A DNA stretch of 64,000 nt from Melioribacter sp051488665 (lineage in GTDB: Bacteria > Bacteroidota > Ignavibacteria > Ignavibacteriales > Melioribacteraceae), in assembly GCF_051488665.1 (NCBI RefSeq), contig NZ_JBPSEG010000005.1, forward strand, positions 1 to 64,000, given 5' to 3'. Shown piece by piece: positions 35,937-44,900 of this stretch. Each line of letters begins with the position of its first letter. The stretch's first letter is position 1. Below the pieces are notes generated by a model. The model did not search any database. It saw nothing but the letters and a program-made list of their open reading frames with translations, and was not told the origin of the DNA. The translations under genes were made by a program, and so were the position numbers.

Positions 35937-38189
35937 TTACTTTTTGTTTTCGGCTTCTACAGCCGCAATAGCCGTCATATTGATTATATCTCTTACTGTA
36001 TCGCCTCTTTGCAGTACGTGGACGGGTTTTTTCATACCCATCAAAATAGGACCGATTACAGTAGCGTCGGTTAATCGCTGAAGCAATTTATACGATATAT
36101 TCCCCGCGTCGAGATTCGGAAATATCAGCACATTGGCGCCGCCTTTTAATTCCGAAAACGGAAATTCGGATTCGAGGCGTTCGGGAACGACGGCAGTATC
36201 CGCCTGCATTTCACCGTCGATTATCAAGTCGGGTCTTTTTTCTTTGACTATGCGAACCGCCTCGGCAACTTTACGGGATTGGGGGCTCTGAGCGCTTCCG
36301 AAATTACTGAACGAAAGCATTGCGATTTTCGGAACAAGGTCGAATACTTTAACGGTCTCGGCTGCGCTGATCGCAATTTCTGCCAATTGTTCCGCTGTCG
36401 GGTCGACGTTTACTGTAGTGTCGGCAAAGAAAAAGATTTTACGCTTAATAATAACAATATACATTCCCGAAACAATCTTAAATCCTTCCTTAACGCCGAT
36501 GCACTGAAGCGCGGGTCTTATAGTCTGCGGATAGTGAGAAGTCAATCCGCTCAGCAACGCGTCCGCGTCTCCCATTTCGACCATCATAGCTCCGAAATAA
36601 TTCGGTTGTTTCATCATTTGTCTGGCGTCTCTCGGTGTAACTCCTTTACGCTGACGTTTCTTATAAAAAGCTTCGGCGTATTTTTCGAGTTTGTCGGAAT
36701 TTGCAGGATCGATAATTTCAAAAATCTTTTCGTCGTATTCGAGTTCTTTTATTTTATTTTTAATAACCGATTCGTCTCCGAGGAGAACCGGCAGTCCGAT
36801 ATTTTCCTCGTAAACCGAATGAGCGGCTCTGATAATTTTTTCTTCTTCGCCTTCCGCGTAAACAATTTTCTTGGGATTCTTTCTTGCCTTATGGAGCATA
36901 ACTCGTACGATCTCAGTCGAGAATCCGAGACGTTCCTGCAATTGTTCTTTATACGCTTCGAAATCTTCGATCGGTTTTCGCGCCACTCCCGTATCCATGG
37001 CGGCTTTTGCAACCGCCGGAGCCACATACCATAAAACGCGCGGGTCAAACGGTTTCGGAATAATGTATTCCGGACCGAAAGAAAATTCCTTTCCTCCGTA
37101 TGCGTGTAAAACGACTTCCGGCACTTTTTCCTTTGCTAATTTAGCCAGCGCTCTGACGGCAGCCATTTTCATTTCCTGATTAATCTTGCGAGCTCTAACG
37201 TCAAGCGCGCCTCTGAAAATAAACGGGAATCCCAGCACGTTATTCACCTGATTCGGATAGTCGCTTCTTCCCGTAGCCATAATAACGTCGCTTCTTGCGT
37301 CGGTGGCGTCTTCATAAGTAATCTCCGGGTCGGGATTAGCCATTGCCAGTACAATCGGGTTCTTTGCCATCGATCGCACCATCTCTTTGCTAACGACATT
37401 TCCTTTCGACAGACCGATAAAAACATCGGCGCCTTTCAATGCATCCGCCAAATCTTTATAGACGACATCCTGCGCAAACTGTTCTTTGTACTTGTTCAGG
37501 TCGCTCCTTTTCTTATTAATGTGTCCTTTTGAATCGAACATCGAAATATTTTCTCTCGAGGCGCCCGCCGCTATATACATGTTGCAGCACGAGATAGCTG
37601 CCGCACCCGCGCCGGAGACAACTATTCTCAAATCTTTCATTTCTTTTCCGGCAATTTCTGCCGCGTTAATTAATGCGGCGCAGGATATAATTGCCGTGCC
37701 GTGCTGGTCGTCGTGAAAGACAGGAATATTCATTGTCTTTATCAATTCTTCTTCGATCTCAAAACATTCCGGAGCTTTAATATCTTCCAGATTAATGCCT
37801 CCGAAGGTAGGTTCGAGCAGTTGAACGGCTTTGATTAATTCTTTCGGGTCTTTGGTATTAATTTCGATATCGAAAACGTCGATGTCGGCAAACCTTTTGA
37901 ACAATACTCCCTTACCTTCCATGACAGGTTTGCCGGCGTGCGGCCCGATATCCCCGAGTCCCAGTACCGCCGTGCCGTTCGAAACAACCGCCACCAGATT
38001 ACCCTTGGCGGTATAATTATAAACGTCGTCGTCGTTTTTGGCTATTTCCCTGCACGGTTCGGCTACGCCCGGTGTATAAGCCAGCGAAAGTTCGCGCGCA
38101 GTATAGCACGGTTTGGTAGGCACAACTTCTATTTTACCTTTTCTGCCCTCGCTGTGATAACGAAGAGCTTCTTCTTTAAGTGTTGACAT
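35937..38189 (-). CDS. maeB: NADP-dependent malic enzyme with phosphotransacetylase-like domain
   Basis: Oxidatively decarboxylates malate to pyruvate, giving NADPH. The N-terminal malic domain (about residues 1-410) has SLAYTPGVAEPC, the NADP site AVLGLGDIGPHAG and the Lys/Asp ligands in LEDIKAPECFEIE. The C-terminal ~320 residues match the phosphotransacetylase fold and are probably a non-catalytic, regulatory module, as in MaeB proteins that bind acetyl-CoA. The length of 750 residues is normal. GAGG precedes the ATG. Confidence 0.94.
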   Translation of the reverse strand: MSTLKEEALRYHSEGRKGKIEVVPTKPCYTARELSLAYTPGVAEPCREIAKNDDDVYNYTAKGNLVAVVSNGTAVLGLGDIGPHAGKPVMEGKGVLFKRFADIDVFDIEINTKDPKELIKAVQLLEPTFGGINLEDIKAPECFEIEEELIKTMNIPVFHDDQHGTAIISCAALINAAEIAGKEMKDLRIVVSGAGAAAISCCNMYIAAGASRENISMFDSKGHINKKRSDLNKYKEQFAQDVVYKDLADALKGADVFIGLSKGNVVSKEMVRSMAKNPIVLAMANPDPEITYEDATDARSDVIMATGRSDYPNQVNNVLGFPFIFRGALDVRARKINQEMKMAAVRALAKLAKEKVPEVVLHAYGGKEFSFGPEYIIPKPFDPRVLWYVAPAVAKAAMDTGVARKPIEDFEAYKEQLQERLGFSTEIVRVMLHKARKNPKKIVYAEGEEEKIIRAAHSVYEENIGLPVLLGDESVIKNKIKELEYDEKIFEIIDPANSDKLEKYAEAFYKKRQRKGVTPRDARQMMKQPNYFGAMMVEMGDADALLSGLTSHYPQTIRPALQCIGVKEGFKIVSGMYIVIIKRKIFFFADTTVNVDPTAEQLAEIAISAAETVKVFDLVPKIAMLSFSNFGSAQSPQSRKVAEAVRIVKEKRPDLIIDGEMQADTAVVPERLESEFPFSELKGGANVLIFPNLDAGNISYKLLQRLTDATVIGPILMGMKKPVHVLQRGDTVRDIINMTAIAAVEAENKK

Positions 38190-38307
38190 AGACGCCTCGA
38201 AAACTTGTTTGATTTATTTATTTGTATACTAAAATATGGATTATAGTTTTAAACTGCTCGGAGATTTTGACGATTTTACTTAAGAAAAGATTCAAGGTAG
38301 GAAGACG

Positions 38308-38343
38308 AAAAAGTTGCCCCGCATATCATAAATACGGGGCAGC
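38308..38343 (-). terminator. Terminator of the translation operon after frr
   Basis: On the minus strand GCCCCG pairs with CGGGGC (38316-38321 and 38335-38340), extended by flanking pairs, and AACTTTTT follows. It ends the pyrH-frr transcript. Confidence 0.75.
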
Positions 38344-38351
38344 TTTACTCA

Positions 38352-38912
38352 TTAAACCTGCATAATTTCATGTTCTTTATGCTTGATCATCTCGTCAATT
38401 TTTGCGATGTGTTCGTCTATAACTTTCTGTACTTCTTTTTCGAGGTCTTTTAATTGGTCTTCTGTAATTTCTTTGTTCTTTTCCATCTTTTTCAGATTGT
38501 CGTTAGCGTCGCGTCTTACGTTTCGAAGGGCAATTTTAGCGTCTTCACCGAATTTTTTTACGAGTTTCACCAATTCTTTTCTTCTTTCTTCGGTCAAAGG
38601 CGGAATCGGAACTTTGATATTCGTTCCGTCGTTAACGGGATTCAATCCGAGGTCGGCGGTCATAATAGCTTTTTCGATTGCACCGATAACGGACTTGTCC
38701 CAGGGCGTAATCGAAAGCGTATGAGCGTCCAGGACAGTAACGTTTGCCACCTGATTGAGCGGAGACATGGAGCCGTAATATTCAACTTTAATGCCGTCGA
38801 GGAGCGCCGTGGTAGCTTTGCCCGTACGTATTTTGGCTATCTCGCTTCTGAACGCTTCTATACTTTTATCCATTCTGTTTTTGGCGTCTTTAATAACTGG
38901 ATGTGTATTCAT
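38352..38912 (-). CDS. frr: Ribosome recycling factor
   Basis: Splits post-termination ribosomes together with EF-G. Typical start (VIKDAKNRMDKSIEAFRSEI) and the RTGKATTALLDGIKVEYYG motif near residue 31. The C-terminus has DLEKEVQKVIDEHIAKID. The length of 186 residues is complete. It lies 24 bp after pyrH as in many bacteria. Confidence 0.96.
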   Translation of the reverse strand: MNTHPVIKDAKNRMDKSIEAFRSEIAKIRTGKATTALLDGIKVEYYGSMSPLNQVANVTVLDAHTLSITPWDKSVIGAIEKAIMTADLGLNPVNDGTNIKVPIPPLTEERRKELVKLVKKFGEDAKIALRNVRRDANDNLKKMEKNKEITEDQLKDLEKEVQKVIDEHIAKIDEMIKHKEHEIMQV

Positions 38913-38936
38913 AACAGCCCCGTTTTTATTGTAAGA

Positions 38937-39656
38937 TTAATAATTTCCGACAGAAGTCCCTATTTGTTCGCCTGTAATAATCTTATAAAGATTATCGGCT
39001 TTGTCCATATTAAATACAATAATAGGCAAATTATTTTCCCTGCACAAACTGATGGCGGTTAGATCCATTACTCTCAGATTATTCTGCAAAACATCCATAT
39101 AAGAAATTTTGTCGAACATATTTGCATCCGGATTTTTTTCAGGGTCGGAATCGAAAACGCCGTCGACACGAGTGCCTTTGAATATAGCGTCGGCTTCAAT
39201 TTCGACCGCTCGAAGAGTAGCTGCCGTGTCGGTGCTGAAATACGGATGTCCCGTCCCTGCGCCGAAGATAACAATTCTTCCTTTTTCCAGATGACGTATT
39301 GCCCGGCGTCTGATATAAGGCTCGGCAATTTCTTCCATTTTAATAGCGCTCATCAGTCGTGTGTAAACGCCTTTTTTTTCGAGCGTATTCTGGAGCGCAA
39401 GCGAATTTATAATCGTAGCAAGCATACCCATCTGATCTCCGGTTACGCGGTCGATCCCCTGGGAAGATGCGTTCAAACCTCGGTAGATATTGCCTCCTCC
39501 GATTACGAGTCCCACTTGCACGCCGAGTTTATGCACTTTTATAATTTCATCTGCAAAATAATTTAGTATTTCCGGGTCGATTCCGTACGAATGAGAGCCC
39601 ATGAGGGATTCGCCGCTGAGCTTCAGTAGAATTCTTTTGTATTTTAATTCCGCCAT
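38937..39656 (-). CDS. pyrH: UMP kinase
   Basis: Makes UDP from UMP; an amino-acid-kinase fold. LLKLSGESLMGSHSYGID, GGGNIYRG near residue 54 and TGNPYFSTDTAA-type region (TGHPYFSTDTAATLR) near residue 135 are present. The ATG at 39656 is preferred to the in-frame TTG just before it. It is preceded by tsf and a strong terminator-like hairpin, so expression may depend on readthrough or its own promoter. Confidence 0.95.
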   Translation of the reverse strand: MAELKYKRILLKLSGESLMGSHSYGIDPEILNYFADEIIKVHKLGVQVGLVIGGGNIYRGLNASSQGIDRVTGDQMGMLATIINSLALQNTLEKKGVYTRLMSAIKMEEIAEPYIRRRAIRHLEKGRIVIFGAGTGHPYFSTDTAATLRAVEIEADAIFKGTRVDGVFDSDPEKNPDANMFDKISYMDVLQNNLRVMDLTAISLCRENNLPIIVFNMDKADNLYKIITGEQIGTSVGNY

Positions 39657-39697
39657 CAAAAACTCGAATTAATTAAAAGGGGTAAGTCAATATAAAA

Positions 39698-39729
39698 AAA
39701 AAGGTCTTATTTGAAAATAAGACCTTTTT
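39698..39729. terminator. Strong hairpin between tsf and pyrH
   Basis: A 10-bp stem GGTCTTATTT/AAATAAGACC flanked by A and T runs that extend the pairing gives a terminator in both directions. It lies between two genes of one expected operon, so it probably reduces pyrH-frr expression relative to rpsB-tsf. Confidence 0.8.
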
Positions 39730-39738
39730 CTTATCGGA

Positions 39739-40608
39739 TTATTTTTTTTCGTCGCTTGTATGATATCTTCTGAAAGTCTTCAGTTTTACCTGCGCCCCGT
39801 TGGCTTTGTTGAATTCGTCGATCAAGGCGCCGACTTTCTTTGTATTGTCTTTAACAAATACCTGTTCGACAAGACAATTTTCTTCGTAGAATTTATTCAA
39901 TTTACCCGTGGCAATTTTTTCGAGCACCTGCTCGGGCTTGCCTTCTTTACGGGCAACTTCTTTGTAAATTTCGAGTTCTTTTTCGATAACGTCTTTATCC
40001 ACTTCTTCGCGGTAAATTGTCAAAGGTTTCATAGCCGCAATTTGCATTGCAATATCTTTCAGAATAACGGCGAGGTCGTCTTTCTTGTCTTCGGGAACAT
40101 TTTCGGCGGCTAACAAAACGCCCAATTTCGAGCCGTGATGAATATAGTCGACAATCAAACCGTTATCGACGTTAATAATATCGAATCTCGAAATTTCGAT
40201 TTTCTCACCGATTTTTCCCGTAATATCGTTAAGCGCGTCTTTAAGAGTTTTTCCGTCTTTCGACAGATTCAATAACGCTTCTACGTTTTCGGGCTTGTTT
40301 TCGAGCAACAGTTCGAGGGCTGTTTCAGCGAAGTTCACAAAATCGTCGCTTTTGGCGACGAAATCGGTTTCACAATTAACTTCAAGAATAGCGGCTGATT
40401 TACCGTTGTCGAATACCTTGGTAAGAATCAAACCTTCACTGGCGGTTCTTTCCGCTCTTTTAGCGGCTACAGCCGCTCCTTTTTTACGCAATATTTCGAT
40501 AGCCTTTTCAAAATCGCCGTTGGATTCTTCGAGAGCCTTTTTGCAATCGAGCATACCGGCGCCGGTTTTTTCTCTTAACTCTTTAACTTGTGCAGCGCTA
40601 ATAGCCAT
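39739..40608 (-). CDS. tsf: Translation elongation factor Ts
   Basis: Nucleotide exchange factor for EF-Tu. The start AISAAQVKELREKTGAGMLDCKKAL and the core VNCETDFVAKSDDF are diagnostic. At 289 residues it is normal. The ATG at 40608 was chosen since GGAGG lies nine bases before it; an ATG three codons earlier directly abuts the ribosome-binding site. It follows rpsB. Confidence 0.96.
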   Translation of the reverse strand: MAISAAQVKELREKTGAGMLDCKKALEESNGDFEKAIEILRKKGAAVAAKRAERTASEGLILTKVFDNGKSAAILEVNCETDFVAKSDDFVNFAETALELLLENKPENVEALLNLSKDGKTLKDALNDITGKIGEKIEISRFDIINVDNGLIVDYIHHGSKLGVLLAAENVPEDKKDDLAVILKDIAMQIAAMKPLTIYREEVDKDVIEKELEIYKEVARKEGKPEQVLEKIATGKLNKFYEENCLVEQVFVKDNTKKVGALIDEFNKANGAQVKLKTFRRYHTSDEKK

Positions 40609-40668
40609 TATAAACATTCCTCCATATTTACATTTAACACAAAAGACCGACTTGAAAAACGTCGGACA

Positions 40669-41580
40669 TTAATTTTCGGTTTCTTCGTTTGACGATTCTT
40701 CAGATTTTTCTTCTTTGGCGTCGTCTTCTTTTTGAGTATCGGAAGTTTTTACGGTATCGGATTTCTTTTCGTTTTTATTGTCGAATTTTACTTTTCTGAT
40801 ACGCGGTTTTTTCGGTTTTTCGTCTTTTTCTTCTTCGGTTTCGGTAACTTTCTTTTCGCGTTCTTTTTCCGCAGCTTCCTGAGCCTTCAGCTCTTTAGCT
40901 TTCGCATTGCCTTCAATTACGGCGTCGGCAATTGCTTTCGTAATAATCTCGATAGCGCGCGACGCGTCGTCGTTAGCCGGAATGACATAATCGATCGGAT
41001 CCGGATCGCAATTCGTATCGACAATGGCAAACACAGGAATATTGAGTCTGTTTGCTTCCTTAACGGCAATATCTTCTTTCTTAACGTCGACTACAAAGAG
41101 AGCTCCGGGCAGTCGAGTCATTGTTTCGACGCCGTCCAGTACTTTGCGGAGTTTGTCTCTTTCGCGCGACAGTTTAAGACGTTCTTTCTTAGTGATTTTT
41201 TCGAACGTGCCGTCGCTTTCCATTTTGTCGATATTCTGAAGCCGTTTAACGCTTTTGCGAATTGTAGCAAAGTTAGTCAACATTCCGCCGAGCCATCTTT
41301 CGCTTACCCAATTGGCGTCGCATCTTTTTGCTTCTTCGGCAATAATTCCTTTCGCTTGCTTTTTGGTGCCAACGAAAAGAACTCTTTTGCCCTGGGATAC
41401 AAGCTCGAGCATCGCCTGTTTGGCTTGTTCGATTGCCGCCTGCGTTTTTTTCAAATCGATAATATGAATCCCGTTCTTCTCCATGAAGATGTAGGGTTTC
41501 ATTTTGGGATTCCAGCGGCGGGTTAAGTGCCCGAAATGGGCGCCTGCTTCAATTAAATCGGTAAGACCAATCTTAGACAT
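40669..41580 (-). CDS. rpsB: Ribosomal protein S2 with acidic C-terminal tail
   Basis: 30S subunit protein. The S2 core (residues 1-230) has LIEAGAHFGHLTRRWNPKM and the VDTNCDPDPIDYVIPANDDA motif near residue 190. The last ~75 residues are a highly charged Glu/Lys-rich tail, disordered in appearance, making the total 303. Such extensions occur in Bacteroidetes-type S2. AGGAG precedes the ATG. Confidence 0.96.
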   Translation of the reverse strand: MSKIGLTDLIEAGAHFGHLTRRWNPKMKPYIFMEKNGIHIIDLKKTQAAIEQAKQAMLELVSQGKRVLFVGTKKQAKGIIAEEAKRCDANWVSERWLGGMLTNFATIRKSVKRLQNIDKMESDGTFEKITKKERLKLSRERDKLRKVLDGVETMTRLPGALFVVDVKKEDIAVKEANRLNIPVFAIVDTNCDPDPIDYVIPANDDASRAIEIITKAIADAVIEGNAKAKELKAQEAAEKEREKKVTETEEEKDEKPKKPRIRKVKFDNKNEKKSDTVKTSDTQKEDDAKEEKSEESSNEETEN

Positions 41581-41694
41581 AGTAATTCTCCTGTTTTTCT
41601 TCTACTCCCTTCTTTCCTTTTCGTGTGGAAAGTTTGCTCTTCATCCCGATGTTCGGGACACAGGAAGCAAAACGGGAGTATGAATGTTAATAAA
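41581..41694 (-). promoter_or_regulatory. rpsI-rpsB spacer / possible rpsB leader
   Basis: A 114-bp spacer on the minus strand, long for this compact operon. It contains a small hairpin (TCCCGAACATCGGGA) and a purine-rich stretch before the rpsB ribosome-binding site. It might hold an rpsB promoter or an S2 autoregulatory leader; no known leader fold was recognised. Confidence 0.3.
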
Positions 41695-42084
41695 TTATCT
41701 CTTAGAAAATTGAAATCTTTTACGAGCTTTCTTCTGACCGTATTTCTTGCGTTCGACCATTCTGGGGTCTCTTTTGAGAAGACCTTCGGCTTTGAGCAAC
41801 GGTCTGAAATCGGGATTAATCGCTTCGAGAGCGCGAGCAATTCCGAGACGGATTGCTTCGGACTGTCCCGAAATTCCGCCTCCGTTAGTATTTGCAAAAA
41901 CGTCGTATTTACCGAGAGTTTCGGTCACTACAAACGGAAGGAGGATATTGTCTCTGTGTTCTTTTTGCGGGAAATAATTTTCGAATTCCCTCTCGTTAAC
42001 CGTTACTTTTCCGGAGCCGCTTCTCAGAAATACTCTGGCAACTGAATTTTTTCTGCGTCCTACGAAAATTTTATCTGCCATCAA
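41695..42084 (-). CDS. rpsI: Ribosomal protein S9
   Basis: 30S protein of 129 residues. GRRKNSVARVFLRSGSGKVTVN at the start, NGGGISGQSEAIRLGIARAL in the middle, and the conserved basic tail KARKRFQFSKR that reaches the P-site. It lies nine bases after rplM as usual. Confidence 0.96.
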   Translation of the reverse strand: MMADKIFVGRRKNSVARVFLRSGSGKVTVNEREFENYFPQKEHRDNILLPFVVTETLGKYDVFANTNGGGISGQSEAIRLGIARALEAINPDFRPLLKAEGLLKRDPRMVERKKYGQKKARKRFQFSKR

Positions 42085-42093
42085 ATCTCTCCA

Positions 42094-42534
42094 TTATAAG
42101 CTTATTACTTCTGGTTTTTGTGCTTTATGAGGATGCTCTTCGCCGGCATAAACTTTTAATTTCTTAGCCAGTTTTCTGCCCAGGCGATTTTTGGGAAGCA
42201 TTCCCTTGACCGCATGTTCAATAACATATTCCGGTTTCTTTGCCAACAAATCGGAAAAGCTGGTAATTTTGGCGCCGCCGGGATACAACGAGTGACGGAA
42301 ATATGTTTTGAGTTGTTCTCTTTTACCGGTCACTTTAATCTTGTCGGCGTTAATAACAATCACGAAATCGCCCGTGTCCATATTCGGCGTATATACCGGT
42401 TTGTGCTTACCGCGGATAATGCTTGCAACTTTAGCTGCCAATCTACCAAGCACCTGGTCTTTGGCGTCGACTATATACCACTTTTTCTCCGCATCCTCGG
42501 ATTTAATAAATTTTGTTATTTTCTCCTGCTTCAA
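42094..42534 (-). CDS. rplM: Ribosomal protein L13
   Basis: 50S protein of 146 residues. WYIVDAKDQVLGRLAAKVAS, KPVYTPNMDTGDFVIVINA and AVKGMLPKNRLGR are diagnostic. The start is TTG at 42534: GGAGG lies five bases before it, and the product then begins at the usual L13 position. A longer reading from an ATG at 42576 would lie within the promoter's -10 box, so it is ruled out. Confidence 0.95.
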   Translation of the reverse strand: MKQEKITKFIKSEDAEKKWYIVDAKDQVLGRLAAKVASIIRGKHKPVYTPNMDTGDFVIVINADKIKVTGKREQLKTYFRHSLYPGGAKITSFSDLLAKKPEYVIEHAVKGMLPKNRLGRKLAKKLKVYAGEEHPHKAQKPEVISL

Positions 42535-42575
42535 AATATCCTCCGAACATAAAATGCTATTTTTCAAAGGCTTCA

Positions 42576-42604
42576 AATATATTTCTATATTCCAAGAATG
42601 TCAA
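42576..42604 (-). promoter_or_regulatory. Promoter of the rplM operon
   Basis: On the minus strand TTGACA (42604-42599), 17 bases, then TATATT (42581-42576). Predicted start near 42569, giving a leader of about 35 nt to the TTG start. Same sequence pair as the tRNA-fMet promoter. Confidence 0.8.
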
Positions 42605-42783
42605 GAAAAGATTAGTTAAAATTTTCAGTTCTTGCGCCTAAATCTGGCAATTAATGCCAAATTTTGCCCGTTTTGCTCGAAATTGCCCGATAATTCAGCC
42701 GAAAATTTTTGAGACGATTTGGTAAATAAAAGGGAAAATTATTTATTATATTTCCGGTTCAAATTTAACGGGAAAGGAAAATT

Positions 42784-43830
42784 ATGGCACAGAAAAAAGA
42801 TTATTTGAAAGAAATAATCAAACACATCGACATTAAGCAACATAATGTCGTACCGTTGGTAGAAGCAATGGAGTCGATGGCATTCAGCGCCAGAGACCTC
42901 AACCGCGCGGCGAAAATCTACGAAAAAATGCTCACCGATAAAGATTGTACCGTCATCCTCACACTCGCCGGCAGTTTATTCAGCGCCGGTCTGAAAAAAG
43001 TGGTTTACGATCTGATTGCAAATAACATGGTCGACGTAATCGTATCGACCGGAGCCATTATGGTCGATCAGGACTTTTTCGAAGCGCTCGGATTTAAACA
43101 TTATATCGGTTCTCCGTATGTAGACGATAACGAACTGCGCGAGCTCCATATCGACAGAATTTACGATACGTTCATCGACGAAGACGAACTCAGAATTTGC
43201 GACGATACGACCGCAAAAATATTCGACAGTCTGGAACCGCGTCCCTATTCTTCGCGCGAATTGTTGTGGCACTTCGGCAAATATTTGGAAGAAAACGGCG
43301 GTCCAAAAGTTGACGACAGCGTAATCTATGCGGCTTATAAGAACAACGTGCCGATTTTCGTGCCCGCATTTTCCGATTGTTCCGCAGGATTCGGAATAGT
43401 TATGCATCAACATAACAATCCGGAAAATCACGTATCGTTCGATTCCGGAAAAGATTTTTACGAATTGACGCAGATAAAACTGAAAAGCAAGGAAACCGGC
43501 ATATTTATGATCGGCGGCGGAGTGCCTAAAAACTTTACTCAGGATATCGTCGTAGCAGCTGACATTCTTCAGGAAGACGCCCCGATGCATAAATACGCAA
43601 TTCAAATTACCGTAGCAGACGTAAGAGACGGAGCTTTATCCAGTTCGACTCTCAAAGAAGCAAGTTCCTGGGGCAAAGTGGAAACTACTTACGAACAGAT
43701 GGTTTATTCGGAAGCTACGCTTGCAATGCCTCTTATCGCAGGGTACGCATATCACAAGGGCGTATGGAAAAACAGAGAGAAGAAAGAATGGCAGAAATTG
43801 TTCCTCAAGGAAAACGTGTCTGTTAAATAA
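42784..43830 (+). CDS. Deoxyhypusine synthase-like protein
   Basis: Homologue of eukaryotic/archaeal deoxyhypusine synthase, 348 residues. The NAD-binding region, FVPAFSDCSAGFG and the catalytic-lysine motif EASSWGKVE (Lys298) are kept. Bacteria lack eIF5A, so the natural product is uncertain: homologues are proposed to make homospermidine or to modify other targets. The window also has a spermidine-making fusion, which would supply substrate. GGAAAGG precedes the ATG. It is a single-gene unit with its own terminator and diverges from rplM. Confidence 0.88.
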   Translation: MAQKKDYLKEIIKHIDIKQHNVVPLVEAMESMAFSARDLNRAAKIYEKMLTDKDCTVILTLAGSLFSAGLKKVVYDLIANNMVDVIVSTGAIMVDQDFFEALGFKHYIGSPYVDDNELRELHIDRIYDTFIDEDELRICDDTTAKIFDSLEPRPYSSRELLWHFGKYLEENGGPKVDDSVIYAAYKNNVPIFVPAFSDCSAGFGIVMHQHNNPENHVSFDSGKDFYELTQIKLKSKETGIFMIGGGVPKNFTQDIVVAADILQEDAPMHKYAIQITVADVRDGALSSSTLKEASSWGKVETTYEQMVYSEATLAMPLIAGYAYHKGVWKNREKKEWQKLFLKENVSVK

Positions 43831-43841
43831 AATAATTAGCG

Positions 43842-43873
43842 GCCCCTTCCGTAAGCGGAAAGGGGCTTTTTTT
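43842..43873 (+). terminator. Terminator after the DHS-like gene
   Basis: GCCCCTTCCG (43842-43851) pairs with CGGAAAGGGGC (43856-43866) with one bulged A, followed by seven Ts. It overlaps the end of the convergent YhcH gene. Confidence 0.9.
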
Positions 43874-44327
43874 ATTCCCCGACTTTAACTTTTACAACAA
43901 CTTTTTTTACAGGAGTCGAAAGATTTACCGCAATCCCCGGCATGTGAATATCGGTGGGGAAAAAGACGGCAAAATAACCGCTTTCCAGAATCAAGAATTC
44001 GCCTTCGCCTTTCAGAAACATCAAATCTTTATCGGGATTGTAGTCCTCTGTAACTATCATTTTAGTAGGGAAAGAAAACCCGATTTTTTCTTTGCCCGAA
44101 ACAATAAACTGTATGTCCGCATATTTTTTATGCGCTTCCCATTTGCCTGCGGTTCTGGGTTTTGTGTCGTAATTTTGGACTACGGCAAACACATTATCGC
44201 CGTCTATTTCGTATTTACCTTCATCGATATTTTCAAGATCGCTGCTTTTTAGGAATTCAAAAGCTTTTCGAAAATTTTCTCCCAGCGGGTAATAGATTTC
44301 TGTGTGTTTAATTTGATCGAGTATCAT
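43872..44327 (-). CDS. YhcH/YjgK/YiaL family protein
   Basis: Cupin-like cytoplasmic protein of 151 residues (DUF386). The family pattern includes the EAHKKYADIQFIVSGKEKIGF segment (metal-binding His and Glu) and FFPTDIHMPGIA near the end. Members often lie with sialic-acid or sugar genes; here it ends a long run beginning at metH. AAAGGGGAGAG precedes the ATG. Confidence 0.85.
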   Translation of the reverse strand: MILDQIKHTEIYYPLGENFRKAFEFLKSSDLENIDEGKYEIDGDNVFAVVQNYDTKPRTAGKWEAHKKYADIQFIVSGKEKIGFSFPTKMIVTEDYNPDKDLMFLKGEGEFLILESGYFAVFFPTDIHMPGIAVNLSTPVKKVVVKVKVGE

Positions 44328-44353
44328 ATCTCTCCCCTTTTAGTATTTCAGTC

Positions 44354-44890
44354 TTAGAGTTCGAAAAGAACTCCAGCCGTAATAATATAAAAATTATTTT
44401 TAAATTCGTTTATGCCCGGAAGCCGGTCGAGTTTCAAATCCAGAAAAACGTATCGTACGTCGCCCGTAAGAATTAAATTTCCGAAACCCAGTTCGGCTCC
44501 GATACCGATATGATAACCGAATTCGCTCTTCGTTTCGTCCTTCAGTCCCAATAAATTTAATTCCTCCGCATAATCGATTTTAGTATTGTACCATCCGGCT
44601 CCGACCGTGCCGTACAAAAGAGGAAAGAAATAGAGCATGCCGCTTACCATCACGGGATACATCGTGGTTTTCAGCGCGCCGCCGTCGTATTCTTCGGTAC
44701 GGTAATTAATAGACGCCTCGAGAGCCAAAGAACGCGCCAGATAGAATCTTCCCGCGGCTCCCAGCATAACCGAACCTTCAGCGTCTTCCGACTTGTGAAA
44801 ACCGAGTTGCGGACCGACCGCAATGGTTTGAGCGTAAATTCCAGACGTCATAATAATAACAAAAAATAATGCGATTAATTTCCGAAACAT
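44354..44890 (-). CDS. Outer-membrane beta-barrel protein
   Basis: 178-residue exported protein: signal peptide (residues 1-20, ending GIYAQ), then eight or so short amphipathic strands rich in aromatic residues and ending in Leu (VLFEL). Resembles small OmpA/OmpX-like barrels; no specific function. GGAGG is well spaced before the ATG. It lies between the CocE hydrolase and YhcH genes. Confidence 0.75.
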   Translation of the reverse strand: MFRKLIALFFVIIMTSGIYAQTIAVGPQLGFHKSEDAEGSVMLGAAGRFYLARSLALEASINYRTEEYDGGALKTTMYPVMVSGMLYFFPLLYGTVGAGWYNTKIDYAEELNLLGLKDETKSEFGYHIGIGAELGFGNLILTGDVRYVFLDLKLDRLPGINEFKNNFYIITAGVLFEL

Positions 44891-44900
44891 GGCGCCTCCG

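Noticed and set aside
41640..41670. Small palindrome TCCCGAACATCGGGA in the rpsI-rpsB spacer as a REP-like element
   Set aside because: Only one copy was found in the window and it lacks a T tract, so it was left as part of the spacer.
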